DNA of 7,713 bases from Lachnospiraceae bacterium (GCA_009911175.1 QXWX01000092.1:1-7713); one strand, 5' to 3'; shown: positions 1-6,096, counted from the stretch's first letter. Numbers and translations are program-made. The notes: a model not told the origin generated them from the sequence alone.

Positions 1-80
1 GCATCGCCTCTTTCCTCCGCCTTGTCCTGACAAAAATATCAGACATATTATTCACCATTATATACGCAATGCTGTACTAG
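1..80. repeat. Left copy of an ~80-bp interspersed repeat
   Basis: This segment matches 7542-7621 in the same orientation at 74 of 80 positions; five of the six differences are transitions. The match stops exactly after GTACTAG, which in the right copy is the centre of a 30-base palindrome. The left copy therefore keeps only the left arm of that hairpin, and the sequence after it (81 onward) is unrelated. The repeat may extend left beyond the window. Read on the minus strand it contains TATAAT (62-57) and a GGAGG (18-14) nine bases before an ATG (4-2), so it could carry start signals for a gene outside the window. I recognise no transposase or known repeat family. Confidence 0.85.
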
Positions 81-94
81 ATATCTGATATTTT
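33..94. repeat. Inverted repeat, 11-bp perfect arms, in and beside the left repeat copy
   Basis: Bases 33-43 (AAAATATCAGA) are the exact reverse complement of 84-94, with 40 bases between. One arm lies inside the interspersed repeat and the other in the unique sequence that replaced the missing hairpin arm. In the right copy base 43 is G, not A, so the full 11-bp pairing is special to this copy. It may be a footprint of the rearrangement or chance in AT-rich DNA. Confidence 0.5.
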
Positions 95-112
95 GAAATG
101 AATGTCATGAAA

Positions 113-126
113 TCGGCATTAGCCGA
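113..126 (-). terminator. Weak stem-loop downstream of the DUF5688 gene
   Basis: On the minus strand the sequence forms TCGGC-TAAT-GCCGA followed by TTTCATG, a five-base-pair stem with only a short T run. It is a possible but poor intrinsic terminator for the minus-strand DUF5688 gene. It also covers the ATG at 119-117 that follows a strong RBS, so it could instead be chance structure around a start site. Confidence 0.25.
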
Positions 127-137
127 CCTCCCCTCTT

Positions 138-185
138 TTAACGCAGCTGCATTTTTTTGTAAGCCGCAGTAGCCGTCGGATTCAT
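138..185 (-). CDS. Tiny ORF overlapping the DUF5688 stop (15 aa), doubtful
   Basis: The ATG shares its first base with the TGA of the DUF5688 gene (TGATG), the arrangement used for translational coupling. It encodes MNPTATAAYKKMQLR and then TAA. Five bases after its stop on the minus strand comes GGGGAGG (133-127), seven bases before an ATG (119-117) that opens only four codons. The pattern looks like the start of a following gene cut off where the rearranged repeat region begins. I recognise no family; the ORF is too short to trust as a protein. Confidence 0.2.
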   Translation of the reverse strand: MNPTATAAYKKMQLR

Positions 186-1189
186 CAAAGCTCCAGCTGC
201 CTCATTTCCTGATTCGCTGTTTCGTACAGATAGACCTTGTTCGACAAGACTTCTGACGGATCGAAGGCTTTGTTCATCTGCTTGATCCGCATCAGTATAC
301 TTCGCGGCTGGATTGTGCCTTTTTTATGAAGTCTGGCTTCGCTGGTGCCCGTAAAAGCGATATAATAATCGTCTCCGAAAAGCTCTGCTATGCGCTTCAT
401 TACTCCGGGATAAAACATGGCAATTGCGCCGTTTATCTGCGCTGTCGTTGTCACGGTCGGCACTGCATTCGGTGAAAGAGAAGTGATATCACTGTTCAAC
501 GCCATAAACGCGCCTCTGTGATAAGGTGGATTTACGATGTCCATTGCATTTAAGTATATACGCGGCGGCGCCATGATGTATGTATTGCTCATCGCGCTCT
601 CCCACACTTCTTCTTCATCGATCCCCCATGCCTGCATTGAGGCTTTCGGGACCTTAACAGACAATACATCATGTGTTTTTCCGTCATTTTCATCACTTGC
701 AAGAATATAGAGCACCAGCACCATATCGCCGATGCGTCTGAAAATATGGTTTTTCAGTTCATATCGGTGGTCATTGAAATTCAGCGGGCGGATAAAAAGC
801 TTGTCTTTCAACAAGTCATACTCATTTTTTTCGATCAGATCTATAATTCCCAGTTCCATAAATTTTCTGCTGGAATCAATGGAAGAAAGAATCTGTTCCC
901 ACACAGCCTCCCAACTGTCTTTTTCATACTTCTGATACAACTGCCCGCAGTCAAATCTGCACATCTGTTCTCTCTGGCCCTTATATTGGTACAGGATGAT
1001 ATAATCGCCAATCAGCACATCCGACTCCGTTTTGTGATACTTGATGTTTGTTTCACGTATAATAGAAAGTTCCTTCGCATCCGTCGATGTGGCTCCATCC
1101 TCAATGAAGACCATTTTGTTATAACCCAATTCCTGTTTCTTTTCTTCAAGCTTTTTTTGCAGTTCGCTGATAAACTCCTTGTATGCCAT
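185..1189 (-). CDS. DUF5688 family protein
   Basis: An intact protein of 334 residues with no signal peptide or membrane segment, so probably cytoplasmic. Family resemblance is by eye: the N-terminal MAYKEFISELQKKLEEK opening; a middle segment with WESAMSNTYIMAPPRIY; a C-terminal block NGAIAMFYPGVMKRIAELF, then DDYYIAFTGTSEARLH and later DPSEVLSNKVYLYE. These fit the alternating hydrophobic and 'FYPGV...LFGDDYYI' pattern of DUF5688 proteins, whose function is unknown. A longer reading from ATG 1195 is possible, but GGAGG (1201-1197) lies only one base before that ATG and seven before the ATG at 1189, so the shorter start is preferred. It is a lone gene on this strand, next to decayed genes. 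No function is proposed. Confidence 0.75.
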   Translation of the reverse strand: MAYKEFISELQKKLEEKKQELGYNKMVFIEDGATSTDAKELSIIRETNIKYHKTESDVLIGDYIILYQYKGQREQMCRFDCGQLYQKYEKDSWEAVWEQILSSIDSSRKFMELGIIDLIEKNEYDLLKDKLFIRPLNFNDHRYELKNHIFRRIGDMVLVLYILASDENDGKTHDVLSVKVPKASMQAWGIDEEEVWESAMSNTYIMAPPRIYLNAMDIVNPPYHRGAFMALNSDITSLSPNAVPTVTTTAQINGAIAMFYPGVMKRIAELFGDDYYIAFTGTSEARLHKKGTIQPRSILMRIKQMNKAFDPSEVLSNKVYLYETANQEMRQLEL

Positions 1190-1265
1190 TTTCATACCTC
1201 CGTTTATTATTTATTCTATCATTTCCATTCCAATCAATATCCAAACTCTCAGAAAGTCCATTTGC

Positions 1266-1529
1266 TTAATTTACTTCTGTCTTTGTAAAACCAACATACT
1301 CCGCCATCTGTCTGGGACTGGCCATTGTATGCTCTCGGAAATTATTTAAAGCTGACTGTGTGCCATACTTCTTAATTGGCAAAATCCCCGTAATATATGC
1401 AAGCTTTAAAAACGCCCCTGATGGTGTCCCTTTAAATAAACCTCTTAATTCCTCATTGTTTATCATTCATCTATCCGACAAATCATTGAGGGATTGGATT
1501 ACTTGTCTTTGTAAATTGACAAGTTCCAT
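1266..1529 (-). pseudogene. AAA-ATPase (PF09820-type) remnant with in-frame stop
   Basis: Residues read from 1466 down contain GILPIKKYGTQSALNNF, then EHTMASPRQMAEYVGFTKTEV. This closely matches the conserved block of Lachnospiraceae AAA-ATPase-like proteins (PF09820) that normally exceed 500 residues; here about 66 remain and the reading stops at TAA just after the 'GFT.EV' motif. In the same frame upstream lie 20 codons starting at ATG 1529 (MELVNLQRQVIQSLNDLSDR) and a TGA at 1469-1467. That stretch has a good RBS (AAGGTGG) and a consensus-like promoter, but its sequence resembles the opening of a small antitoxin-type protein more than an ATPase. So this is either a decayed ATPase with a large internal loss or a fusion of two remnants. 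The Walker A/B region is absent, so it cannot be an active ATPase. Confidence 0.75.
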
Positions 1530-1565
1530 TACCACCTTTCTTACTTAAACTATATTCTTTTACTT

Positions 1566-1594
1566 AGTATACCCTAAAAAGCAGATTCTCTCAA
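1566..1594 (-). promoter_or_regulatory. Sigma-A-type promoter, minus strand
   Basis: On the minus strand, TTGAGA (1594-1589) and TATACT (1571-1566) are separated by exactly 17 bases, 5/6 matches to each consensus hexamer. Transcription would begin near 1558, about 30 bases before the ATG at 1529, which has its own RBS. A well-preserved promoter in front of a broken ORF suggests that the decay is recent or that the transcript is still made. Confidence 0.65.
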
Positions 1595-1614
1595 TATACT
1601 ATTTTTTTTAGCAA

Positions 1615-1755
1615 TTAAAATTCCCTTGCTTGTAAAATGAACATTTTTACTGTTTTTCCATCTTTTTTCTGTTCCCTGGTAAATGCATGTCTAAAGGCTT
1701 CTGGATTTTTAATAATCTCAGTCTTAGCTGGACTTTCGGAGTTAGTATATACCAT
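1615..1755 (-). CDS. Unrecognised 46-aa ORF, probable gene fragment
   Basis: Minus strand, starting at ATG 1755 and ending at TAA 1617-1615. The product is charged and protein-like: it opens MVYTNSESPAKTEIIK, continues with PEAFRHAFTREQKKDGK and ends MFILQAREF. The composition looks like the end of a longer soluble protein, not random translation. There is no convincing RBS before the ATG, and in the same frame upstream there is a TAG five codons before MVY. I cannot name the family. It lies between the AAA-ATPase remnant and the permease pseudogene, so a decayed C-terminal fragment is the likeliest reading. Outside it, 1530-1885 holds only the promoter noted separately and AT-rich sequence. 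Confidence 0.35.
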   Translation of the reverse strand: MVYTNSESPAKTEIIKNPEAFRHAFTREQKKDGKTVKMFILQAREF

Positions 1756-1885
1756 CCGAATATACTGAATCTTCTACATTTTCATATTTGACAGTACTTT
1801 TATTTTTTCTTGATCTGCGATAGGAAGAAGGGGTTGATTCATAATATTTACGGAACTGAGAAATAAAAAAAGAAAAATAAAAAAA

Positions 1886-2512
1886 ATGGTGTTGTATATT
1901 GTTTGTGTATTGCTTTGTGCTTTGATGATATTTCCTCTGTTATGGGGAGTGACGTCTTCTTTCCGGACAGATGATGAGTTGTTCAAATATCTGATGCCTT
2001 TGTCATGGAAGACGTTTGTTCCGCAGAACATCACATTCGATGCGTATATCCGGATTTTTTAGGAGTTCTCTTTTGGAAAAGCAATTGGAAATACGGTGAT
2101 CGTAACTTCACTTACGATCATATTGGGGCTGATCATAAATAGTATGGCCGGTTTCGCCTTTGCCTGTTTTGATTTTCCGCTGAAAAAAGTATTATATGCC
2201 GTGATCTTAATGACATTTATGATACCGTTTGAGGCGATCGCGCTTCCGCTTTCCGTACCTGTTACAATATCAGCCGCGCTGATGATCTTTATCTCACAGT
2301 GGAATTCTTATCTGTGGCCTCTGATCATCGGGATGTCAAAGGATATGCAGGTGATCCAGACAGCGCTGGGATCGTTCCAGCAGGAGAGAGGAACGTTGTG
2401 GTCATGCCTTTATGCGGCGACAGCGATATCGGCTGTCATTCCGCTTGTGATATTCCTGCCCCTGCAGAAATATTATGTGGAGGGAATTACCAGCAGCGGC
2501 GTAAAGGGTTAG
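1886..2512 (+). pseudogene. CUT1 ABC sugar permease (MalG/AraQ-type), nonsense codon plus internal deletion
   Basis: The frame from ATG 1886 encodes an inner-membrane permease of the MalG-like second subunit: TM1 (VLYIVCVLLCALMIFPLLW), the periplasmic 'FVPQNITFDAYIRIF' stretch, then TAG at 2060-2062. The same frame resumes at once with EFSFGKAIGNTVIVTSL and TM2-3, up to MIPFEAIALPL. Intact relatives then have about 70 more residues carrying the EAA loop (EAA..DG) that docks the ATPase, ending in ..LPLSVP. Here ALPL joins directly to SVPVTISAALMIFISQWN near 2242-2254, so the EAA loop and a membrane segment are gone. The end, FLPLQKYYVEGITSSGVKG, is the standard family C-terminus. The remnant could not form a working transporter. 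No RBS is clear before 1886, and the true start may lie among the in-frame codons from 1838. The deoD remnant follows 31 bases on. Confidence 0.9.
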
Positions 2513-2543
2513 TGTAAATAAAGAGAATAGGAGGAGGATAAAA

Positions 2544-2801
2544 ATGCCGACACCCCATAACAGAGCGAAAAAAGAGGAAATTGCAAAGAAGGTTTTGATG
2601 CCGGGAGATCCGCTTCACGCAAAGATCATTGCGCAGAGCGTGTGGAGTGAATCCAGTTATGCGCGTACACAGAATGGATATGAAGTCGACATCTTGTTTC
2701 CAGATCCGGGATTAAATAAGGAAATATTGCAAACGGCGGCATATATTGATATTCCGGTAAAAGCGGAGGCTGGTTGGAAGACATGGATACATATGCTGTG
2801 A
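2544..2801 (+). pseudogene. deoD: deoD-like purine nucleoside phosphorylase, N-terminal remnant with foreign tail
   Basis: A strong RBS (GGAGGAGG, 2531-2538) precedes ATG 2544. The first ~31 residues, MPTPHNRAKKEEIAKKVLMP and then GDPLHAKIIAQ, match the N-terminus of hexameric DeoD phosphorylases (MPTPHN.A..G.IA..VLMPGDPLRAK.IAE). Those enzymes split purine (deoxy)nucleosides with phosphate and are about 235 residues long. The family arginine in GDPLRAK, which binds phosphate, is histidine here. After residue ~31 the sequence no longer resembles DeoD: the glycine-rich nucleoside-binding region and the SDH catalytic motif are missing. The tail (VDILFPDPGLNKEILQTAAY, then IDIPVKAE) is protein-like but unrecognised, and the frame stops at 2799-2801. 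It looks like a deletion fusion or a decayed gene. Its position right after a permease remnant suggests a former nucleoside uptake and salvage operon. Confidence 0.75.
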
Positions 2802-2859
2802 TTGACGCGACGATTGCTGAGAATTTTGAAGTTGAGATGTCCGAAGGAACCATTGGAAC

Positions 2860-2880
2860 CTCAATTCTTGCAAAATTGAG
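2860..2880 (+). terminator. Stem-loop after the deoD remnant
   Basis: CTCAATT (2860-2866) pairs perfectly with AATTGAG (2874-2880) around a seven-base loop. The tail (ATGATCTTTCCC) is not a clean T run, so it is at best a weak terminator for the old permease-deoD unit. The rest of 2802-2946 holds no recognisable gene; a 33-codon ORF at 2783-2884 has no family match I can name. A second small palindrome, GATATT-ATAG-AATATC, sits at 2905-2920, just upstream of the next gene's RBS. Confidence 0.25.
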
Positions 2881-2952
2881 ATGATCTTTCCCTGAGGACA
2901 CGCAGATATTATAGAATATCAGAGTACTCTGTCAAAGAAGGGAGGATTGGCT

Positions 2953-3273
2953 TTGGACAGTTCAATGATCATAGAAATCATAGGTTATATTGGATCTGCT
3001 TTGATAGTGGCTTCTATGTTAATGACTTCTGTAATAAAATTAAGAGTGGTCAATACGGTCGGAGCGTGTTTTTTTGTAGTATACGCGCTGCTCATTCATT
3101 CATATCCAACCGCGTTAATGAATGCCTGCCTGGCAATCATTAACATCCATAAGATTATTCATTTGCCGGGGAATGAGCAGAACTTTACGGAAGATTCCCC
3201 GCTCCTGCTTACAAGGGATTCAAAGAATGTGGCATCAGTATGCACGCGCAAGACTGTGTCCCAAGAAAAATAG
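2953..3273 (+). CDS. YgjV-like small integral membrane protein
   Basis: From TTG 2953 this encodes 106 residues. The N-terminal ~70 form three hydrophobic helices (about residues 6-25, 34-50 and 54-70) and contain IEIIGYIGSALIVASMLM, IKLRVVNTVGA and HSYPTALMNACLAIINI, the pattern of short YgjV-type proteins of Firmicutes (function unknown). After 'INIHKII' the remaining ~35 residues are polar (HLPGNEQNFTEDSPLLLTRD and onward) and do not look like the usual continuation. The C-terminus may therefore be replaced or frameshifted. Start choice: AAGGGAGG ends at 2945, seven bases before TTG 2953. TTG 2947 is too close and ATG 2965 too far. The gene stands alone between the decayed region and spmA, and no promoter is convincing. 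Confidence 0.6.
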   Translation: MDSSMIIEIIGYIGSALIVASMLMTSVIKLRVVNTVGACFFVVYALLIHSYPTALMNACLAIINIHKIIHLPGNEQNFTEDSPLLLTRDSKNVASVCTRKTVSQEK

Positions 3274-3353
3274 CGGAGTAAAAGACGGTAACCAGATTCA
3301 TTACATAGGAACGGCAGAGAGAGTTTACATACATATATTTAGAAGCACATTTA

Positions 3354-3384
3354 GAAAGCAGGGAATTCTATGTTCCCCGCTTTC
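3354..3384 (-). terminator. 12-bp stem-loop overlapping the end of spmA
   Basis: GAAAGCAGGGAA (3354-3365) pairs with TTCCCCGCTTTC (3373-3384) around a seven-base loop, with a single wobble pair. On the minus strand one arm codes for the last residues of SpmA (NGKRG) and the stop codon lies in the loop. Neither side has a proper T run (TAAATGTG on the minus strand). It may be a weak or factor-assisted terminator for spmA, or serve both strands between the converging YgjV-like and spmA genes. Confidence 0.4.
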
Positions 3385-3982
3385 CATTCATCACCTTACA
3401 AAAAATCACCGCCACCATCGTACTCACCGCCGTCGCCGCAATCGCCGGTCCCACAATTGCCGTCGGATTCACGCTCCCGTACTGGCTCCGGTACGCAATC
3501 ACATTCACCGGAATCAGCTGCAGTGATGAGATATTCAGTATCAAGAATGTACACATCTCATTACTGGCGATTCCCCGCTTTCTCACCGGTCCCGGAAGTC
3601 TTCCCTGCCTTCTGTCCTCCTCAAGCCGGCCTAATTCTTCCATGGCCCTTAATCCCGCCGGGGTGGCCGCCCACCCCAGCCCCAGAAAATTCGAGATAAA
3701 ATTCACCGCAATATGTTCCCGTGCCGGATGCCCCTCCGGAATCCCGGGAAATAAAAACCTCAGCAGCGGCCCCATTTTCTTAGAAGCAAGCTCGATCACT
3801 CCCGCCTTGGTCGCAATCTGCATCATTCCCACCCAAAAGGACATGACCCCCATCATCGTAATACACAGCGTCACAGCCTCCTTTGCGGAATCCAGCGCCT
3901 CATTGGTCACCTCCGGCATCTTCCCGTTAAACGCGCCGAAAATAATCCCCACAATGATCATACCAGCCCAAAGATAATTCAT
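3368..3982 (-). CDS. spmA: Spore maturation protein A
   Basis: A multi-pass membrane protein of 204 residues, close to the ~196 of Bacillus subtilis SpmA, with the nucleoside-recognition (Gate-like) domain. Visible family features: N-terminal helix MNYLWAGMIIVGIIFGAFNG; the segment LCITMMGVMSFWVGMMQIA; LLRFLFPGIPEGHPA; the signature NFLGLGWAATPAGLRAME; NEMCTFLILNISSLQLIPVN; and a C-terminal helix. In Bacillus and clostridia SpmA works with SpmB to dehydrate the spore core, which supports heat resistance. The start has a GAGGGAGAG RBS three bases before ATG 3982. It lies 29 bases after the stop of the DUF885 lipoprotein gene on the same strand, so the two probably share a transcript. Oddly, spmB is not next to it but 2.1 kb away on the other strand. 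Confidence 0.95.
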   Translation of the reverse strand: MNYLWAGMIIVGIIFGAFNGKMPEVTNEALDSAKEAVTLCITMMGVMSFWVGMMQIATKAGVIELASKKMGPLLRFLFPGIPEGHPAREHIAVNFISNFLGLGWAATPAGLRAMEELGRLEEDRRQGRLPGPVRKRGIASNEMCTFLILNISSLQLIPVNVIAYRSQYGSVNPTAIVGPAIAATAVSTMVAVIFCKVMNGKRGT

Positions 3983-4011
3983 AGACTCTCCCTCTTTCTT
4001 TATTCACACGT

Positions 4012-5892
4012 TCATTCCTCACACTTTCCCATATATTTTTCCACCAGCTCAAACGGCGCCGGCCCTATCATCAGCACATCCTTATGAAATTCTTTCTGGG
4101 AAAATTCCGTACCCTTCTCCGCCGCATACTCCTTTTTCAATTCCAGAAATTCCACATACCCGATATAATATTTCGCATAATTTCCCGGAGAGCCAAGCAC
4201 CAGGTCATAGATGCGGTTCACAGTGTTCACATCCTGAATCCCATAATTTGAGAAAAACGCCAGCGCATCCAGCCGGCTCCAGCCATCATAATGGATCCCG
4301 ATATCCGCCAGAGTATACAGTCCGAGGATAATGGAGCTGTTCTTCTGCAAAATGGTTGCCTGCTCCTTCGTGATCGGCGCCAGATAATAGCTGCACATCT
4401 CCGCATAGGTCGCCCATCCCTCGACATAGCCGCCGGTATTGAACATACTGCGCGCCGGATCCGGATCCGTCCCCGCATAATACACATTCTGGTACAAATG
4501 TCCCGGAAATCCTTCATGCGCCAGCGTCGTGAACAGCGTCAGCGGATTTCCCATATGCGCCTGGTTGACATAGATCACATTTTCCTCATAACTGTCGATC
4601 GCCGGAATCATATAAAACGCGGGACTCAAATTTCCCTGCAGCGCCTCCGGCACATACTTCACGCTGACCGTGGTATCCGGTGCCGTAGGAAATGTCTTCG
4701 CAATCTCTTTTTTCAGTCCGTTCAAAATGCTGATCGGATTCGCGGTGTCCATAGCCGCCGCCTCATGCGCCTCCTCCGGATTCCCGATCAGAGCCGCCGC
4801 TTCCTGGGATACATTTCCGTCCTGAGTATCGCTCCCCTTCGGCACCACATTTTTCATCCTGTCATCTTCCGTAATCCCCAGTACCCGTTCCATGGCCTCC
4901 AGATCCTCCACGATCTGCCGCTTTGTCAGATCCTTCATCTCAGACACCGACCTCTCCGACCCCGTAGACACCTTTACAACCTGCTCATAATACTCCTTTC
5001 CCTCTGGAAAATAACACAGCCCCTGGTCATTTACCCCTGTTCCCATCAGAGACTGCACCGCCGCGCTAAGACTGGAATACGCCGGAAGCACATAGCTGGT
5101 GAGCATCAGCGCATTTCTCTGGATATAGATACTCTTCTCCTTCTCACTCAACCCTCTCACCTGCCCGATCCGGTCCACAAAAGTGGTGATCAGATAATTA
5201 CTCTCCCCCATATTCATAAACACCTTGCACTGCTCAATTACCTGCATCGCCGCAGTATCCGACATGAACAGCCCCGCATCCGACTTCGCCTGTTCAAATG
5301 CGATCAAAGACTGAAAATACTCCGGCGTCATTTTCATCAGTTCCAGATAAATATCCACATCCTCTCGGTCATAAAACTGATATTCCGACAACAATACCGG
5401 AAGCTGCGTATGGATCCCGCTGACCAGCCCCAAAGGCTCCTCATACAGCGTAAACTCCGCATTTTCCTTCAGCCGGTCCATATAATAATCCATCACATCA
5501 AACGTAAGCCTGTTTGTAACCGATAATTTCTCCGGATCAAATTCCTCCATCGCGCGCCGGATATTTTCCACAGAAGCCAGCTTCCTGTTCTCATCCGTTT
5601 CAAATGTCCCAAACGTCACCGGTGCTTCCCGGATTCCAAATTCCTCCGGATCCCGCAGTGTATAATGAAGGTTGACTGTATTGGAAGCCGTTTCCTGACA
5701 GAACAGATCGTTCGTAAATTTTTCAAACGCCAGGTTTGTCTCCTCCGCTGTCTGCTTCTGACACCCTGGCAAAAAAAAGGAGATCAATACTCCGATCAAA
5801 ATAGCAAAAACAAGCCTGGTTGAATTTTTCCCCGAAAGACAACCAAGCCGCCGGGCCATCCAATAAGATATGTATTTCTGAAATATCGACAT
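4012..5892 (-). CDS. DUF885 family lipoprotein (putative zinc metallopeptidase)
   Basis: The chosen start (ATG 5892, GGAG five bases upstream) gives 626 residues; GTG 5898 would add two. Numbering here counts from the GTG. A basic, then hydrophobic stretch ends in the lipobox LPGC (C46), so the mature protein should be lipid-anchored on the outer face of the membrane. The body matches DUF885: a helical N-terminal half and a C-terminal peptidase-like part with HEGFPGH (461-467), EGWATYAE (493-500), then LADIGIHYDGW and SPGNYAKYYIGYVEFLELKK. By analogy with thermolysin-like helices, H461, H467 and a glutamate in the EGWA motif could bind zinc, with E462 as the catalytic base; this is inference, and the substrate is unknown. 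It leads the probable DUF885-spmA operon and is divergent from spmB, which suggests, but does not prove, a role in sporulation or the envelope. Confidence 0.9.
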   Translation of the reverse strand: MSIFQKYISYWMARRLGCLSGKNSTRLVFAILIGVLISFFLPGCQKQTAEETNLAFEKFTNDLFCQETASNTVNLHYTLRDPEEFGIREAPVTFGTFETDENRKLASVENIRRAMEEFDPEKLSVTNRLTFDVMDYYMDRLKENAEFTLYEEPLGLVSGIHTQLPVLLSEYQFYDREDVDIYLELMKMTPEYFQSLIAFEQAKSDAGLFMSDTAAMQVIEQCKVFMNMGESNYLITTFVDRIGQVRGLSEKEKSIYIQRNALMLTSYVLPAYSSLSAAVQSLMGTGVNDQGLCYFPEGKEYYEQVVKVSTGSERSVSEMKDLTKRQIVEDLEAMERVLGITEDDRMKNVVPKGSDTQDGNVSQEAAALIGNPEEAHEAAAMDTANPISILNGLKKEIAKTFPTAPDTTVSVKYVPEALQGNLSPAFYMIPAIDSYEENVIYVNQAHMGNPLTLFTTLAHEGFPGHLYQNVYYAGTDPDPARSMFNTGGYVEGWATYAEMCSYYLAPITKEQATILQKNSSIILGLYTLADIGIHYDGWSRLDALAFFSNYGIQDVNTVNRIYDLVLGSPGNYAKYYIGYVEFLELKKEYAAEKGTEFSQKEFHKDVLMIGPAPFELVEKYMGKCEE

Positions 5893-5951
5893 AGACACTC
5901 CGAAAATTTTCTTTAATTCATATCTATGCCTGCGAAAAAATGATTATTCTG

Positions 5952-5980
5952 TTGAGACAAACTGTATTTTAGAGAATCAT
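5952..5980 (+). promoter_or_regulatory. Possible sigma-A promoter for spmB
   Basis: TTGAGA (5952-5957) and AATCAT (5975-5980) are spaced by 17 bases; the -35 matches 5/6 and the -10 4/6. Transcription would begin near 5987, inside the left arm of the long inverted repeat, so the transcript would open with a hairpin. A sporulation-sigma promoter would be expected for spmB, but I could not find a convincing one, and no clear promoter for the divergent DUF885 gene was seen. Confidence 0.35.
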
Positions 5981-5982
5981 AA

Positions 5983-6041
5983 CAATCACAGAGATCGGTC
6001 TGCGCAATCCTACAATTACTGAATCCCGATCTCTCTGATTG
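5983..6041. repeat. 16-bp inverted repeat between the DUF885 gene and spmB
   Basis: CAATCACAGAGATCGG (5983-5998) is the reverse complement of 6026-6041 with one mismatch, separated by 27 bases. It lies about 90 bases from the start of the minus-strand lipoprotein gene and about 100 from spmB. It could be a large hairpin in either leader, a pair of operator half-sites for a regulator of both genes, or a transcription barrier between them. A further small stem, TGGAC-GGAAT-GTCCA, follows at 6046-6060. Confidence 0.6.
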
Positions 6042-6072
6042 ATATTGGACGGAATGTCCATAAAACTCAGAC

Positions 6073-6096
6073 AGGAGGTTCTAAACACCCCCTCCT
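6073..6096 (+). promoter_or_regulatory. Stem-loop burying an SD-like sequence in the spmB leader
   Basis: AGGAGG (6073-6078) can pair with CCTCCT (6091-6096) around a 12-base loop. AGGAGG is a perfect Shine-Dalgarno match but has no usable start codon at the right distance, so it is an orphan SD within the leader, about 65 bases before spmB. Its role, if any, is unknown. Confidence 0.3.

Noticed and set aside
671..1288. 205-codon plus-strand frame
   Set aside because: Antisense shadow of the DUF5688 gene, rich in Phe and His, with no RBS.
1467..1469. TGA read as tryptophan to restore one ORF across the AAA-ATPase remnant
   Set aside because: All intact genes here use normal stops, including TGA for spmB and the DUF885 gene, and the ORF is truncated anyway.
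1774..2034. 86-codon minus-strand frame
   Set aside because: Antisense to the N-terminal part of the permease pseudogene, which is recognisable on the plus strand.
2626..2901. 91-codon minus-strand frame across the deoD remnant
   Set aside because: No RBS and no recognisable protein features; the plus strand has a strong RBS and DeoD sequence.
4291..5526. Open frame of 411 codons on the plus strand
   Set aside because: It lies opposite the clearly conserved DUF885 gene; the translation is rich in Arg, His and Ile and has no family features.
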